From Isoperla grammatica (taxonomy: Eukaryota; Arthropoda; Insecta; Plecoptera; Perlodidae), in the NCBI GenBank assembly GCA_945910005.1, contig OX246741.1:2590001-2654000 (forward strand): a stretch of DNA of 64,000 bases. Reading direction: 5' to 3'. Each line of letters opens with the position of its first letter. Within the stretch, counting starts at the first letter, position 1. Of this stretch, positions 45,601 to 55,775 are shown piece by piece. The position numbers and the translations under genes were made by a program. Under the pieces are notes generated by a model. It searched no databases. It saw only the letters and a list, made by a program, of their open reading frames with translations, and was not told the origin of the DNA.

Positions 45601-46427
45601 TTAAAATGCCCGTTGTCTTCGTCATAAAGAAGATGTAGACGTTTTTCAGACTCGTTCTCTCCCGCGAACCAGATGTTGTCACATTTCAATCCGTTGTACA
45701 CAATTATTTTGTAATCTGAGAGAAAGGCCTGAAACTGTTGGAGCTCGCGTATGCCACCCCCGTTGTCTAAATTAACACCTGATTTTTTCAACAGTTCTGT
45801 AACTTTAGGCAATATTTTCCAACCTTTATAATATGCTATGTAATTTGGATCATTATCCACTTTAGCCTTTGCTACAATTAAAGCGTGCGCGAGACAGTTT
45901 TTCTTGGTTTTAATAGTCACAATGCTTTTTTTTAAATGGCTAAGAACGGCTAGTGATCTCCCCTTGGAGCGAGCACCGGTATTTCGACCGTTACCTTTTA
46001 ACATTTTAACGTGGTCGACATGTATCTCGAGACTATCAGTGATTAAAAATTTAGCGTTTGACTGAGTTATTTTTGAAATGACCGATAGAATAATTTCAGA
46101 ATCGATCTGATCTTTTCTCCTAAAAGAAATTCCCATCGGTTTGTCCAAAATGTTTTCCGTGTTACTAATAGCCAGACCTATCATATCATGATCGTCTATA
46201 CCGCTTAAAATCTTTTGTAAAACTTCATCAATCGTTTCTTTAATATAATCTAGAGGTGGAATTTCAGATTGAGGGGGGTTAATTTTTACCACATGTCGCG
46301 TACCTCTAGTCCTAAACCTAGTAAACTCACGAGAATAGGTGTTTATTAATGAAAAGCGAGGGGAGGCGGAGGAGGAGGAGGAGGATTGCGATTCGCGCTC
46401 AAACTTGTTTTTGATGAACTTTTTCAT
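42615..46427 (-). CDS. polB: Protein-primed family B DNA polymerase (1270 aa)
   Basis: This replicates the linear genome, presumably primed by a terminal protein. Exonuclease motifs are present: ExoI FFDIEST at 410-416, ExoII SHNGRSYD at 487-494 and ExoIII YCIDD at 611-615. Polymerase motifs are A DIISLYP at 838-844, B KLALNTLWGKF at 1027-1037 and C YCDTDS at 1123-1128, with a KAY motif at 1172-1174. Length fits Maverick PolB, which has long N-terminal extensions. N-terminal to the exonuclease are a Ser-rich stretch (14-20), a region with NCLAHAL (C178) and GHFNV (H274) resembling a cysteine-protease pair, and a Cys/His cluster at about 291-392 suggesting several zinc fingers. Between exonuclease and palm, VDGF (715-718) and GCFWHGC (730-736) resemble a restriction-endonuclease-type or metal-binding insert. 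All core catalytic residues are present. Confidence 0.96.
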   Translation of the reverse strand: MKKFIKNKFERESQSSSSSSASPRFSLINTYSREFTRFRTRGTRHVVKINPPQSEIPPLDYIKETIDEVLQKILSGIDDHDMIGLAISNTENILDKPMGISFRRKDQIDSEIILSVISKITQSNAKFLITDSLEIHVDHVKMLKGNGRNTGARSKGRSLAVLSHLKKSIVTIKTKKNCLAHALIVAKAKVDNDPNYIAYYKGWKILPKVTELLKKSGVNLDNGGGIRELQQFQAFLSDYKIIVYNGLKCDNIWFAGENESEKRLHLLYDEDNGHFNVIINLPAAMAKRFICRGCHRGFKNLSRHVCDKTCSGCLSTPPCIVDDVKIYCESCLRYFRSDSCFKRHLEKRFRKKSVCMIRKNCPTCLKFIHDDHECGKVFCRVCLDNVFPGHQCYMRKLGLPRNKLDWMIVFFDIESTQNTQLEGEIFEHKPNLLVAQTACFQCIGSNELADCSVCGTRQISCWNEPVVEFLDFLIEPRPKIERIICISHNGRSYDSHFILRRCIEKRWTPSLIKNGRKILVMDIEHIRFIDSLSFLPMPLSALPKAFDLKVKKGYYPHLFNTDQNLNYIGPIPTPYFFGDEYMSPAAYTEFHKWYKEQLGKVFDNKHELESYCIDDVNVLRLACQSFRKMFLEIGNVDPFLEAITIASACNKVFRRNFLKPETIGIVPSCGYRLADKQSAEAIKWLIYEAENRNIVIQHAGTGREKRLPEFPGKKVDGFCEETKEVFEYLGCFWHGCPLCQLNRDQVIVNTEETLADRYEDTLQRIEMICKAGYTLHIMWGCQFREILDKSPELESRLKNNPLVNQQPINFRDALYGGRTEAFKLEYTVKEGEQICYVDIISLYPDICKNFKFPLKHPTHIYVGKECPCPSEILKLDGFIKCTILPPKDLYHPVAPFKGNSKLLFALCHTCALSMNNGSCNHSRQERAITGTWVIDEIREAIHMGYEFIKIHEFIQYDVTQFDGVEGGLFVEYINMFLKLKQEASGWPTWVKTEQDREKYLSDYKANEGIELSPENISKNPCLRSISKLALNTLWGKFSLRDNLSQTKIVKEPRELFQFLTTPGIEVQDLLFPNDDMVWITYKYCEEEIKVNNTVNVAIAAYVTTGARLKLYSYLKQIGRSVLYCDTDSVIYVKRPTDTFDIPVGDYLGDMTNELEEYGPNAYIDKFLGSGPKAYAFSVTNTSTGEDVTVCKVRGITLNFQNCKKINFESIRKSILSEVPTPIQVTNPRQIKRNQNGLIVSAPETKTFNVVFTKRWRLENNDSLPYGYDSS

Positions 46428-46430
46428 TTT

Positions 46431-46505
46431 CTAGAAATAAGACAATAACATGTCAAAAGCAGCGTTTTAAAATGGAAAACATCAAAACAGTAAAGTTGTA
46501 CTTAC
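46431..46505 (-). other. 5'-UTR intron of PolB (75 nt)
   Basis: The donor GTAAGT is at 46505-46500 and the acceptor TATTTCTAG ends at 46431, three bases before the PolB ATG. No ATG was found in frame upstream, so the first exon appears untranslated. Around 46540-46720 the presumed leader region has imperfect direct repeats (GGTAGA-GACG type). Confidence 0.65.
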
Positions 46506-46752
46506 ATATAGGTCAAACGACGATAGAGTTGTCAATAGGTGAAGGTACAGGTGACGGCAGCAAAGAGCGGGTCAGGGGCTGGTAGAAGACGGCTGGTAGA
46601 CGACGAAGGCGATGGAAAGAACGGCTCAAGTGTATCCTAAAAGACGGCAGGTAGACGACGACGATTACGGAGAACGGCTCAAGCGGTTGGTAGAAGACGA
46701 CGGAGAACGGTTTGAGAAGACGCGCACAATATCGTTGGAGGTTCGAGGACTG

Positions 46753-46788
46753 ACTGATACTTATTCGCGGATGTTCAGGGATTTAATA
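46753..46788 (-). promoter_or_regulatory. PolB core promoter (TATTAAAT plus TCAGT)
   Basis: On the minus strand TATTAAAT begins at 46788, and the initiator-like TCAGT has its A at 46755, exactly 33 nt from the first T. The predicted transcript has a 5' untranslated exon of about 250 nt, then the intron at 46431-46505, then the PolB ATG at 46427. Confidence 0.65.
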
Positions 46789-46869
46789 CCCCCCTCTTTC
46801 TCTCTCTCTAGGGGTTTAGACCGAACATATGTTAGTCCTCCTACACATTCTGTCATACAACACGTCTAA

Positions 46870-47172
46870 TTCAGACTAAATTAGCGTAATTAATACAGCT
46901 GCATCACGAGCTAGGGAGATGTTGGTAAAATGCAGTTTGTGCATCGTGGTAGAATGCATGTATAGAGAGCGTGAGAAAACACTTGCATTGATTAAGTGCA
47001 TCCTGTGTTATAATTGTGAGCTAGACAGTAAAAGTAACGACTTTTTAATTGGGGACATGTCTCGTATCGTGGCTGAAAGAGCACCTATGCTGTTATTTAC
47101 TTATAGTAAAACTATTATCTCTCCTTGCCGTTAAGAGAACAGGGGCTACTACCAGTATTATTTATATATAGT
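46870..47172. other. Gap between the 158-aa gene and the PolB promoter
   Basis: Short frames occur on the plus strand here but have no promoter or recognisable motif. I see no supported feature. Confidence 0.5.
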
Positions 47173-47649
47173 CTACTCAAAATTACAGCCATCGAAATCG
47201 TTCACATGACAACACTCGTTTGAGTCCTGTATCTTCCAAAGCGGTTCCTCGCAGTTGAAACACCAATTATTCGCGTTCATCAAAAATACACCGATTTCAG
47301 ACTCGTCCAAACTTCGCGTAGTTGTCATACAATTCATATAAGATCGACAATTTTCATCTCTAAGATAGGGTCCACAGTCTTTGCATAAGTTGACAACATT
47401 ATTGTACTCTACGTATTCCTTCAATACGCAATTACTCTCGTAAAACGCGAAGTAGTACATAGCGTCCACATACATGCTGGCGAACTGTGAAAAACGTAAC
47501 AATCTCGCTGCGTCCGCGTCCACTTCAAAGACAGATAAATCGATGTCTAGATTTGGATCCTCTTCCTCTAACGCTAATTCGATGTCAAAGAAATCGATAT
47601 GCGGTAGTACACCACCTACTGTTAACTCTATAACTTTACCATAACACAT
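47173..47649 (-). CDS. Acidic Cys-rich protein next to the right TIR (158 aa), unknown function
   Basis: First gene inside the right TIR. The N-terminal third is strongly acidic (residues 18-45, with an EEED run). The C-terminal half carries nine cysteines, including C89-x2-C92, C101, C107, C130-x2-C133, C146, C147 and C155. This suggests one or two zinc-binding knuckles, here a CxxC-x37-CxxC arrangement. There is an F-x-C-x-E string at 131-135, one residue off the LxCxE Rb-binding pattern described for some small DNA-virus early proteins; this is only a hint. No signal peptide or membrane segment is seen. It has its own TATATA box about 75 nt upstream of the ATG. The position suggests an early, host-interacting accessory gene. 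I do not recognise the family. Confidence 0.7.
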   Translation of the reverse strand: MCYGKVIELTVGGVLPHIDFFDIELALEEEDPNLDIDLSVFEVDADAARLLRFSQFASMYVDAMYYFAFYESNCVLKEYVEYNNVVNLCKDCGPYLRDENCRSYMNCMTTTRSLDESEIGVFLMNANNWCFNCEEPLWKIQDSNECCHVNDFDGCNFE

Positions 47650-47695
47650 AATGCACGTTTACTCTAGTTACAATGTAGATAGACGCTTTTTCAGT

Positions 47696-47729
47696 ACTGT
47701 TTTCTATTTCCCTGTGGTAGGCCTATATA
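47696..47729 (-). promoter_or_regulatory. Core promoter of the 158-aa gene
   Basis: On the minus strand TATATAG starts at 47729, and CAGT with its A at 47698 lies 31 nt downstream. The ATG follows at 47649. This resembles the TATA plus TCAGT arrangement at several other genes of the element. Confidence 0.55.
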
Positions 47730-47779
47730 CAGACAACCTCTCTTCTTGGTAGGAATTAATTAATCCTTCCTGCTACATT

Positions 47780-48132
47780 CGTCATACCATCTGGAGGTCT
47801 CAAGTATTCGCGGGATAGAAACTCTCTCTCTCTCTGTCTCTCTGTCTCTCTCTCTCTCTCTCGCCGGGGATCGAGACGCAGAACATCAAGCATGCGTAAC
47901 ACTTGTTTACAAACAATGCACGCCGGATACATTAATTAAGTATGATCAACCTCACAGAGCTCGCGCGCGGAGACATTTTGCATTTTTATTTATTTATAAG
48001 AAAACTATTATAGATATCTCTTTCAAAATACCGCCAATCGAAGCGCAATTATCGTATTTATTATCAAGGTTATTTTTATGCGTAGAGATATAGCAGACTT
48101 CTTATACTACTCTAAGCTACCCAAATACTACT
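47780..48132 (-). repeat. Maverick right terminal inverted repeat
   Basis: This is the reverse-complement partner of 32732-33098 and ends AATACTACT just before the second CACGTG. Its (CT)n tract at about 47823-47863 differs in length and interruptions from the left-arm tract. Point differences (for example in the block around 47938-47950) show that the two arms have drifted slightly since insertion. Confidence 0.95.
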
Positions 48133-48138
48133 CACGTG

Positions 48139-51100
48139 AATCTGAAAGCTGCGCGATATTCAAGTTTTGTTGCTGAAGGATAAAATATTGTATAGCGATA
48201 TGTGAGAAAATTGTAGCTTGATAAGTTCGATGTTTTGTGTTTACTATTGTTAATAAATATGAACACGAATATTTCAGTTTGTTATCACAAGTGATAGCGA
48301 ATCTTTCATATTGAAGGGTGTTTATTGGCGAAGGGATCAAAATGCTCACTTGCAGTAAAAAAAACACATTATAATTATTATTCGCCTTAACACTTTCTTA
48401 TTTCATATTGATATGAAACGAAATGGTGATAAACATAAAACAATACATATTACTTAACTAAATTGTCACTAGACTGAACTAAGGAACTATCGATATCTAC
48501 CGCACTGTTGTATGAAATAATGCGTTTTCTGAAATTAACAGTTACAACACGAAACTATTAAGGTAAACCTGGCTAACTACCCTTGCAGGTATGTGCTTTC
48601 ACTTTTACACCATCACCTCTCTACCATAATATCGACATTGATGTGTTACCAGCCGTCAGGCTTGAAGCACGTTGCCTCAACTCTGACACCGTAGAGAGAG
48701 GGGGGGGGGGGGGGGGAGAGAGAGAGAGAGAAGGAGACGCTGCGAGGATCTCAAAGCACAAGAGGTCAACTGCCGTGAGTGTGTTTACTTCTGTTTACCA
48801 ACGAAGACCGACGAACGTGTGATAATTAATGTAAATCTACTCCCAAAACCAAACTAATCAAATTTTGACTAAAGCAAGTAATTGCATTTACCAATGAGGT
48901 TGTTTGCGATTTCCTTTCACACCGAGTGATTGCGTTAACTCTACTACTCCCCCCCCCCCCCCCCCCCTCCACCGTCTTATACCCTTTGCTCAACCCCCCC
49001 CCCCCCCTCTCCCATCGATCTCAATCTACCTTGCCATTTACATCGACAGGTACTGACGCTGAGTCAGTAACGACCTATTTTCTATGAGCTGATAAATTCG
49101 AACGAATATGTGAATACGTGGAAAATATGTGAAGAAGAAAACTAGTTAACTTCAAATTTGTGTCCATAAAAAAACCTGTGACGGGGGTTCAAACGGTGAA
49201 GTATATATTATGGCAGGAACCAGTAAAACCAGTTTAGTATCCACACCGACTTTCCTGCAGTATTTGAAATAACTCGTCCTTCCGTATTCCAGCTCCGTCC
49301 AAAGACAGATCGGTTCCGACTTTAGTTATGGTTTAATTTCTCAGTCTCCCGTTTGGCCCCGCCCCCCCCCCCCCCCCCCAAAGCTCCTCTCTCACGCAAC
49401 GTCGCCTCACCGAGTTGTTTTATGTCGATAAGAAACGACGTCACTAGAGCTCTATGAACTTCGGTTTAGACTCCACACCGAGGCAATAAATATTTCACAC
49501 CAGCCTGGCTGCGGGGGTGTTATCGGTCAGGGGTGTACTACGCACCACTTTACTCTTGGGGGTGGTTTTACAAACTAACTATCATGTGTTGCATCGTTGC
49601 AATGTAACACCTTTATGCATAGGTTGACGTTCCTCACAATCCTGTGAGTGGCGGTTTAAGTTTTTCAAATTCAAAATAAAAGAGCTCGAAAGGTATTCCA
49701 TAAAACTTTGAAACTGTACAGAAATTGAACCATAGGCATTTTAAATTAAAACATGTATTTGGTTGGCATTAAATGATATTTTCCACAGTGAATATGAATA
49801 GACCTTATTCAGAACTCGGGAGCATTTTCTATTGTGTGAATACTATTTCAACAAAGAAACATCGCCACAATTTGAACATTCTTGTCTTTAGCCCAGAGTT
49901 TCTGGTGCGTATGCGTTTTATGATCGAACTAGGATAGAAGTCGCGTTGATAATAATTCTCAAATTATATTTGAAGTGTTTGCTCATCTGTTTTGAGTCAT
50001 ACTTCTCGTTACTTAGGCTGGAGCATAGTCGTTCATACCTCTACAGGGGCGCCCGTGGTTGCTTCTTTATGTGCAATAACATGGATGCAACAGTTACGTG
50101 GCAACCACGAGCGCGAGGGAGGGGGGGGGGGCTCTGATACTCCGCAGTCAGGTCTACACGTATGACGTATTGGGATGTGATTGGCTGAGCTGAAACGTGG
50201 ACACGTCACACGTGGGACATGAACGATTCACGGCTCAGCTCAAGTGTTTGGCTTCTGTTTGGTCACCTCACATAGACGTGAATATTACGCAGAGTTGGAG
50301 CCTGGTTTTATGTATTCGGTTTATCTTTGCGTGACCGGGCAAAAGCTGGACTTGCCACATCCTAGTGTTGGGGGAACTTGAAAGAGTTAAACTAGTTTTA
50401 GTGATGGATAGTTTTGTTTCTATCGAATAGTTACCTGAGTTGGGGCAGAGTTTACTGTGGCAATTCATTTGATCCTAGATCCGCTGTACTTCCAACATTT
50501 CTTTGTGAGTGAAGTTCAAGATTCACATAGCGTTAATTTGATATGTGAAATACATTTCTATTAATTAATTCAATACACCTCCAGTTCACAAGATACTTGG
50601 TCACTCAGCTCTTGTCAATACTGCTCCTCTTCTCATCCTATAGCTTATTCACAGCTTGTTCGCGAGGTTTCCTGTTTCAAAGAAATACGAGAGCGAGGTA
50701 TATTGCTTTAAACATTCATGTGAGAAGATCTTTGGTTTCAAAAACAATTTGAAGACCTGTTTTTTTTATAGCACTACTGCTCGGACATCTGTCGTCCACA
50801 GGGTTGCTCGTCAATCGAATTGTTTTACAATCCATTCACAAAGAAGGCAGAGAAAAGCGTTTCTTTGCTTCTACCAAGAGAGGTCTCACAACATAGTTAT
50901 TTCGCTTCGTTTGTGAAGTTGAAACAGCGCCATTGGTGGTAATTTTCTACCTTGTATTGGAATTTTGAAAACCCCAAACACAGTGGGTGTGACTGCTCAG
51001 CGTAATGTCGTCCTTGCGGACGAATGAAATTACCGGAATCTTGTGAGACAGCGTGCATGAAGGTAAGGATGTACGCTCAGAGTGAGAATAGTTTTGAGTT

Positions 51101-51802
51101 AAAAGTTTATCCAAGAGTTGTTGAATACCAAATAGAACCTTATTGTATTATTATTATTATTATTGTAAGTGAATTGTGTTGTTTTAGACCCAAGGCTACA
51201 ACATTTATACATAATATGACAATAAGGACTACGCAATTCTGTATGCACGGATGATACCAGTCCCGTCTGGCCCTAATGTAGTTCGCAATGCAGGTGTCTG
51301 CGAGCACGTTGTCTAGTCTGTGGGGCTGTAGGGGGGAGGGGGTGAGGGGTAATCATCGTCTTTGAGGGTGGGACTCTTATCATTTATCACTCGTACCAAA
51401 GTTTGATTTTAGGCTGGTGCACAATTACAAAGATGAGCACACCTTTAACTATCTACTAAACTACCTCACTTCTCAATGTTGTATATTCTTCATCCAACGC
51501 GTGGGATAAACTCATCATATCTCATAGTTATTTATTGTTTTAAAACAAGTGCGTATAGCCTTCAGGTTTGTGCTCAGTACAGTTTAGATTTAAAACTGGT
51601 CTTACATTTTTTAAAGGGGTTTCAAAAACACGTTTACGTATGTTAGGAGGTAAATGTTTAATTTTCTGAAAACAAAATGAATATATAATAAAGGTGCTCA
51701 TTACATTCAAAACAAACATTGCTGGATTATAGAGTACACCTCGTTTTCTTTTATGCACCACAATTAATGTTGAAAAGCATTTAAGTTTAAAATGTAGAGA
51801 GC

Positions 51803-51847
<45 letters not shown>

Positions 51848-53925
51848 CATTGGGGTAGAGAGCAACGGAATCAAGTACAGGTTAATTTAGCTTTCCTAAA
51901 CTCTCTGTTAAAGTTCATGTGTTAAAAGAGTAATTAATATATTCAAAGCAGTGATACCAACTAGACTAGGCAAACAAGAAATGCGACGATGAGCACCACT
52001 TAAAATTAATTCTTGTTTATTTAACCGATCATAACGTAGAGTTAAATGACTTAACCAATCACTTTGAAGATCCAATTACTTTTTGAGTTGAGTAGCTTTC
52101 TATAAAAATATAATAATTATTTGAACTTCATAATTTACTTTGAGAAGCTGGTTACGAGTGAGGAAGATTGCAAATGAAATAGAGTTCAACGTTTTGGTCT
52201 GTAACCGTTGGTTTTGTCTGCGCATTCACGTCGACCTACTATACAGGCAAGTTGACAAATTTGGACTACAGTTTTCATGAATAAAAGTTAATATATTAGA
52301 AGATTCCAAGAAATACTAGACCTCTCCCCCACACACAACAAAATATATTGAAGATTCACTTCGACATCTTTTACTTTAAACAGTTTACTTGCATAACTGA
52401 AATACAACGAAAATGTTTGAACACATATTCACTTCGTCGAATTTGTCGAACAAATACAAACTAGTTGTGTTTGTGTCCTACGGTTAGTAATTCCACTCAA
52501 TGATGTTGACGAAAAGCTTTGCCTTTGTTTTAACTGGAATAAATACCAAGGCTAAAACTGCCACGTGTTTTGTTAAAATTCTCTCCTTTTGTTCTCCCCC
52601 CCCCCCCCAACCCAGTCTAAACAATTCCATACTTCTTGTCTGATGAAATATACTCTTGTCACATTTAGTAATTTAAAATACTACAACTCTACCATTGAAG
52701 AGATTTCCCCGCAACACGTAACGTATGAGTGCCATTACCCTGGCAATTAATTTACTGTGTACATGAACTAGCCACCGTGTCCATTATGTATTTGAATTCA
52801 TCTTCGTTACTTAGTAATAAGCACTTTTTACTGCAGGCAGATTTTGTGGATTAAAATCCTGTAAGGGTTTGCACAAAGTACAGTTTTTAGAGCAGCCCCC
52901 CAACAGAGAGTTAAATATTTACTAAGGCAGATTTCAACTATGGGAGGTAAAATACCCAGTAAATAAATTGCACGATGAAAGGATATTTCGCAACAAAGTA
53001 GAACTGAATTAAAATCTTAATTTATTTAATAGCATTCTCATATTTTCCATTAACCCATTTTCGTTTATGTTGTTTTCCTATTCAATCACCCGAGAGTTCA
53101 ATTTGGTATATTTTCCGTTTCTCTTTATGTTTTGTTGTCAACTAGTAGATATTAAGTAAAATAATTACAGCATTTGTACATTTGCCATGTTGTGTTCTTT
53201 CATAACAACTGTTTCCGCAGTCATAGCCCTCATGTATGATGGGCGGTTCTTACAAGTTACAACGTGTATCGCTCAGATTATGCATCAATGAAATCATGTG
53301 GATTAGATATTATGTTTTATGCAAATACATGGCATATAGTATTTGTGACAGCCCATTGTGGGGAAGATTAATATTTACGATAAGATGCCAAATATTTGTA
53401 TTTACAGAATAAAAAATGTCATAGGTTTTCTTAGACAAAAGAATGCATATAAAATATAGTAGCGTAAAGCAATATGGGTCATGATACTATATGGAACAAG
53501 TATCCACATGGCAGCAAAATAGTAAACTAAAAACATTTATTGCTTAATTAGCTTTTAGCAACTTTTTACTTTGTTTCATTTTAACTTCTAGTAGAAATAA
53601 TGTTAATAAGCTCTTTGGTGCACATTCATAAGTCACAACGATTTAATAAACGTGTTCTACAACACATGCAGCACTTTGCATGGACGTCGCACATCTCGAT
53701 TTAATGTGCAACCAATTTAGGTTCACATCACAGTCACACAAAAACTAACCTCCTTTGTGTCTTTTGTAATTATTTTGTTAGTGTTGCAGTTTCCTTTGTC
53801 TGACCTTTCTTGACAAAGAGTAGGAACAGAGTAGAGTATAGCCATGTTCGAAACTGAGCAAATACTATCGTACATTGTCTTACTAACGAAGCCCTCTGAA
53901 GAAGATGAACATTGTGATTGCTGTG

Positions 53926-53969
<44 letters not shown>

Positions 53970-55715
53970 CTCTGTTCTTGCTGAACTCAGATTGTAATTA
54001 GGATCTAATTACTTGGTAATTATTGTGTCACCGTATGTCGCTATACCCGGAGCCTCTGCAGTTGTGTGACTCTCAGAGTTGAGTGAGATGCGATTCAATG
54101 ACACTGCACGCTCAACGTATTGTATGGTATTGTATTGTATTGTATTGTATTCGGTAATGGCTACATCGTTACAATTTATAGTGATATGGTTTTTAATTCA
54201 AGTTATTGTCGTTGCTAGGTGCTGTGTACTGTACATAGTCAGACCTATGTGTCTGCTCAAGAGACCATTAATATTATTGTATGATACAGTTATTTGTATT
54301 TATCAGTTCCTTTGTTGATCTGATTGATGTATTATCCTAATTCCAACTTAAATAACAATCAGTTTTCAACCCATCGGGATCTCCTTTGTCGTTCAGGACA
54401 GAGTTTCCATTAGAAACTACATAAGAGGTTGTTATAAATTACATTTACTCCAACATGATCTGTTCTGTGATATGGGTGACAGACAAAGTGTAATGATAAG
54501 TGTTCTGTTATGTAGCCTCTTTTCAGATTCAACATTCAGTCATCTTCAGTCGACTGAATAATTTCAAATACTTACAGCGAAGAGGAATTCGCCATTTAGT
54601 TAATCAATATTGAATTACAACGATTGAAACTAGATGGACTGAAAAGCTCCAAGTGCAAAAAGTCAGATTAAATAGAGAAAATTGCAATTCTTTAAACCTC
54701 TTTGATTGAAAAGTTAATATCTACTACCGTGTGTATTGTCCCATGACAGTAGACTCTTATCAGAAACTAAACAAACTAACTTTATAAAACCATACACTTT
54801 GACTTAACCTGGTAACCTATAACTAAGAAAGCATTATTCAAATGAACGTTTTTTCTGTCTTTAAAGTCTTCCTTGAATATTCATACAAATTCTAATTACC
54901 ATGAAAGCACATTTAAAAAAACAACAAAAAACACAATTTGAATGTACGAAAGACAGAGAATGAAAGAATGTGATGCTATTTTATCAATACACAAATATCA
55001 AAGCTCTTCGTCGCATATTGATTATTCCACTTGTAAAATGTTTGAATAAAAATGCTTTAACTCATATTTATCCCAACCGCCGACATTTATCACGCCTAAT
55101 TTGGTAAGTAGAAGGTTGATTTCACATTTCTTGAAAGTGAGATCAAATTATTAGGTGGTTTTATAGAGTCGTTCCTGAAAAAAGAAATCCAATAAGAATT
55201 ATTGAGAAGGAACAAATTTAAAAATTACACGGCCGGCAACGGAACGTTACGTTGAGGGTGTAATCGAGTCGCCTCGGATTTCTACCACTTCCGTTGGATC
55301 AGCTAATGGATTGGCAGTGCAGCAGCTACTCGGGGGCTCACTGAAGGGGACGCAGAGGTCAAAGGTGAGCGTGCTATACTACAGTACCTTCAAGTCAACC
55401 AAACTGCTTAGTTGAATACTTCAACAGCTATTACATACTTTTATTTTTATTATTTAATATGTTGCATTTCCACTTGATTTGATTTTGTTTCATTTCTCAA
55501 TTATTTTTTCTTGTTCTTGATTTTTTTTTATATAGCACAGTAGTTTGTTTTGTTTTTGTTGTTATTTTATTTATGATTTCATTATTATTAATTGTTTGCA
55601 GAGCCAAGTTTTATTTAAGGTCCTCCTTTGTATATCAGTTTGTATAACTGAATAGGATAGACATTAATCAAATAAATAAATCAATAATATTTCAATCATT
55701 CACCAGAAAAGGTAG
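48139..55715. other. Host non-coding DNA with poly-C/poly-G and simple repeats
   Basis: No gene supported. Notable: G17 next to (GA)n at 48700-48732, C-tracts near 48950, 48995 and 49362, (CTGT)n at about 51806-51847, and (CT)n at 53929-53968. Confidence 0.5.
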
Positions 55716-55775
55716 CTAATGAGTAACACGCGAGATTCCAATTCATGAGTCCCCGGTTCGATACTGGCCACTGGA
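55716..55775 (+). repeat. tRNA-like SINE fragment
   Basis: GTAGCTAATGAGTAACACG (A-box-like) and CCCCGGTTCGATACTGG (B-box), close in sequence to the head at 26970-27000. Confidence 0.5.

Larger units (their letters stand above)
32732..48132 (-). mobile_element. Complete Maverick/Polinton (adintovirus-like) element
   Basis: A 15,401-bp element with terminal inverted repeats, flanked at 32726-32731 and 48133-48138 by the identical hexamer CACGTG. A 6-bp target duplication is the known signature of Maverick/Polinton integration. It carries the family's defining genes: protein-primed PolB, retroviral-type integrase, packaging ATPase, adenain-like protease, double-jelly-roll major capsid protein and penton-like minor capsid protein. 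All supported genes are on the minus strand, closely packed or overlapping by a few bases. No frameshift or internal stop was seen in the core genes, so the copy looks young. The morphogenesis genes make it an endogenous virus as much as a transposon; whether it still makes particles cannot be told from sequence. Confidence 0.97.

Noticed and set aside
44942..45682. Frames inside PolB on other frames or strand
   Set aside because: Shadows of the PolB coding sequence.
46612..46869. Plus-strand 85-codon frame near PolB
   Set aside because: Overlaps the PolB promoter and leader repeats on the other strand; no promoter or family signal.
46919..47134. Plus-strand Cys-containing 71-codon frame
   Set aside because: Opposite to all element genes, with no promoter; CxxC pairs alone are weak evidence.
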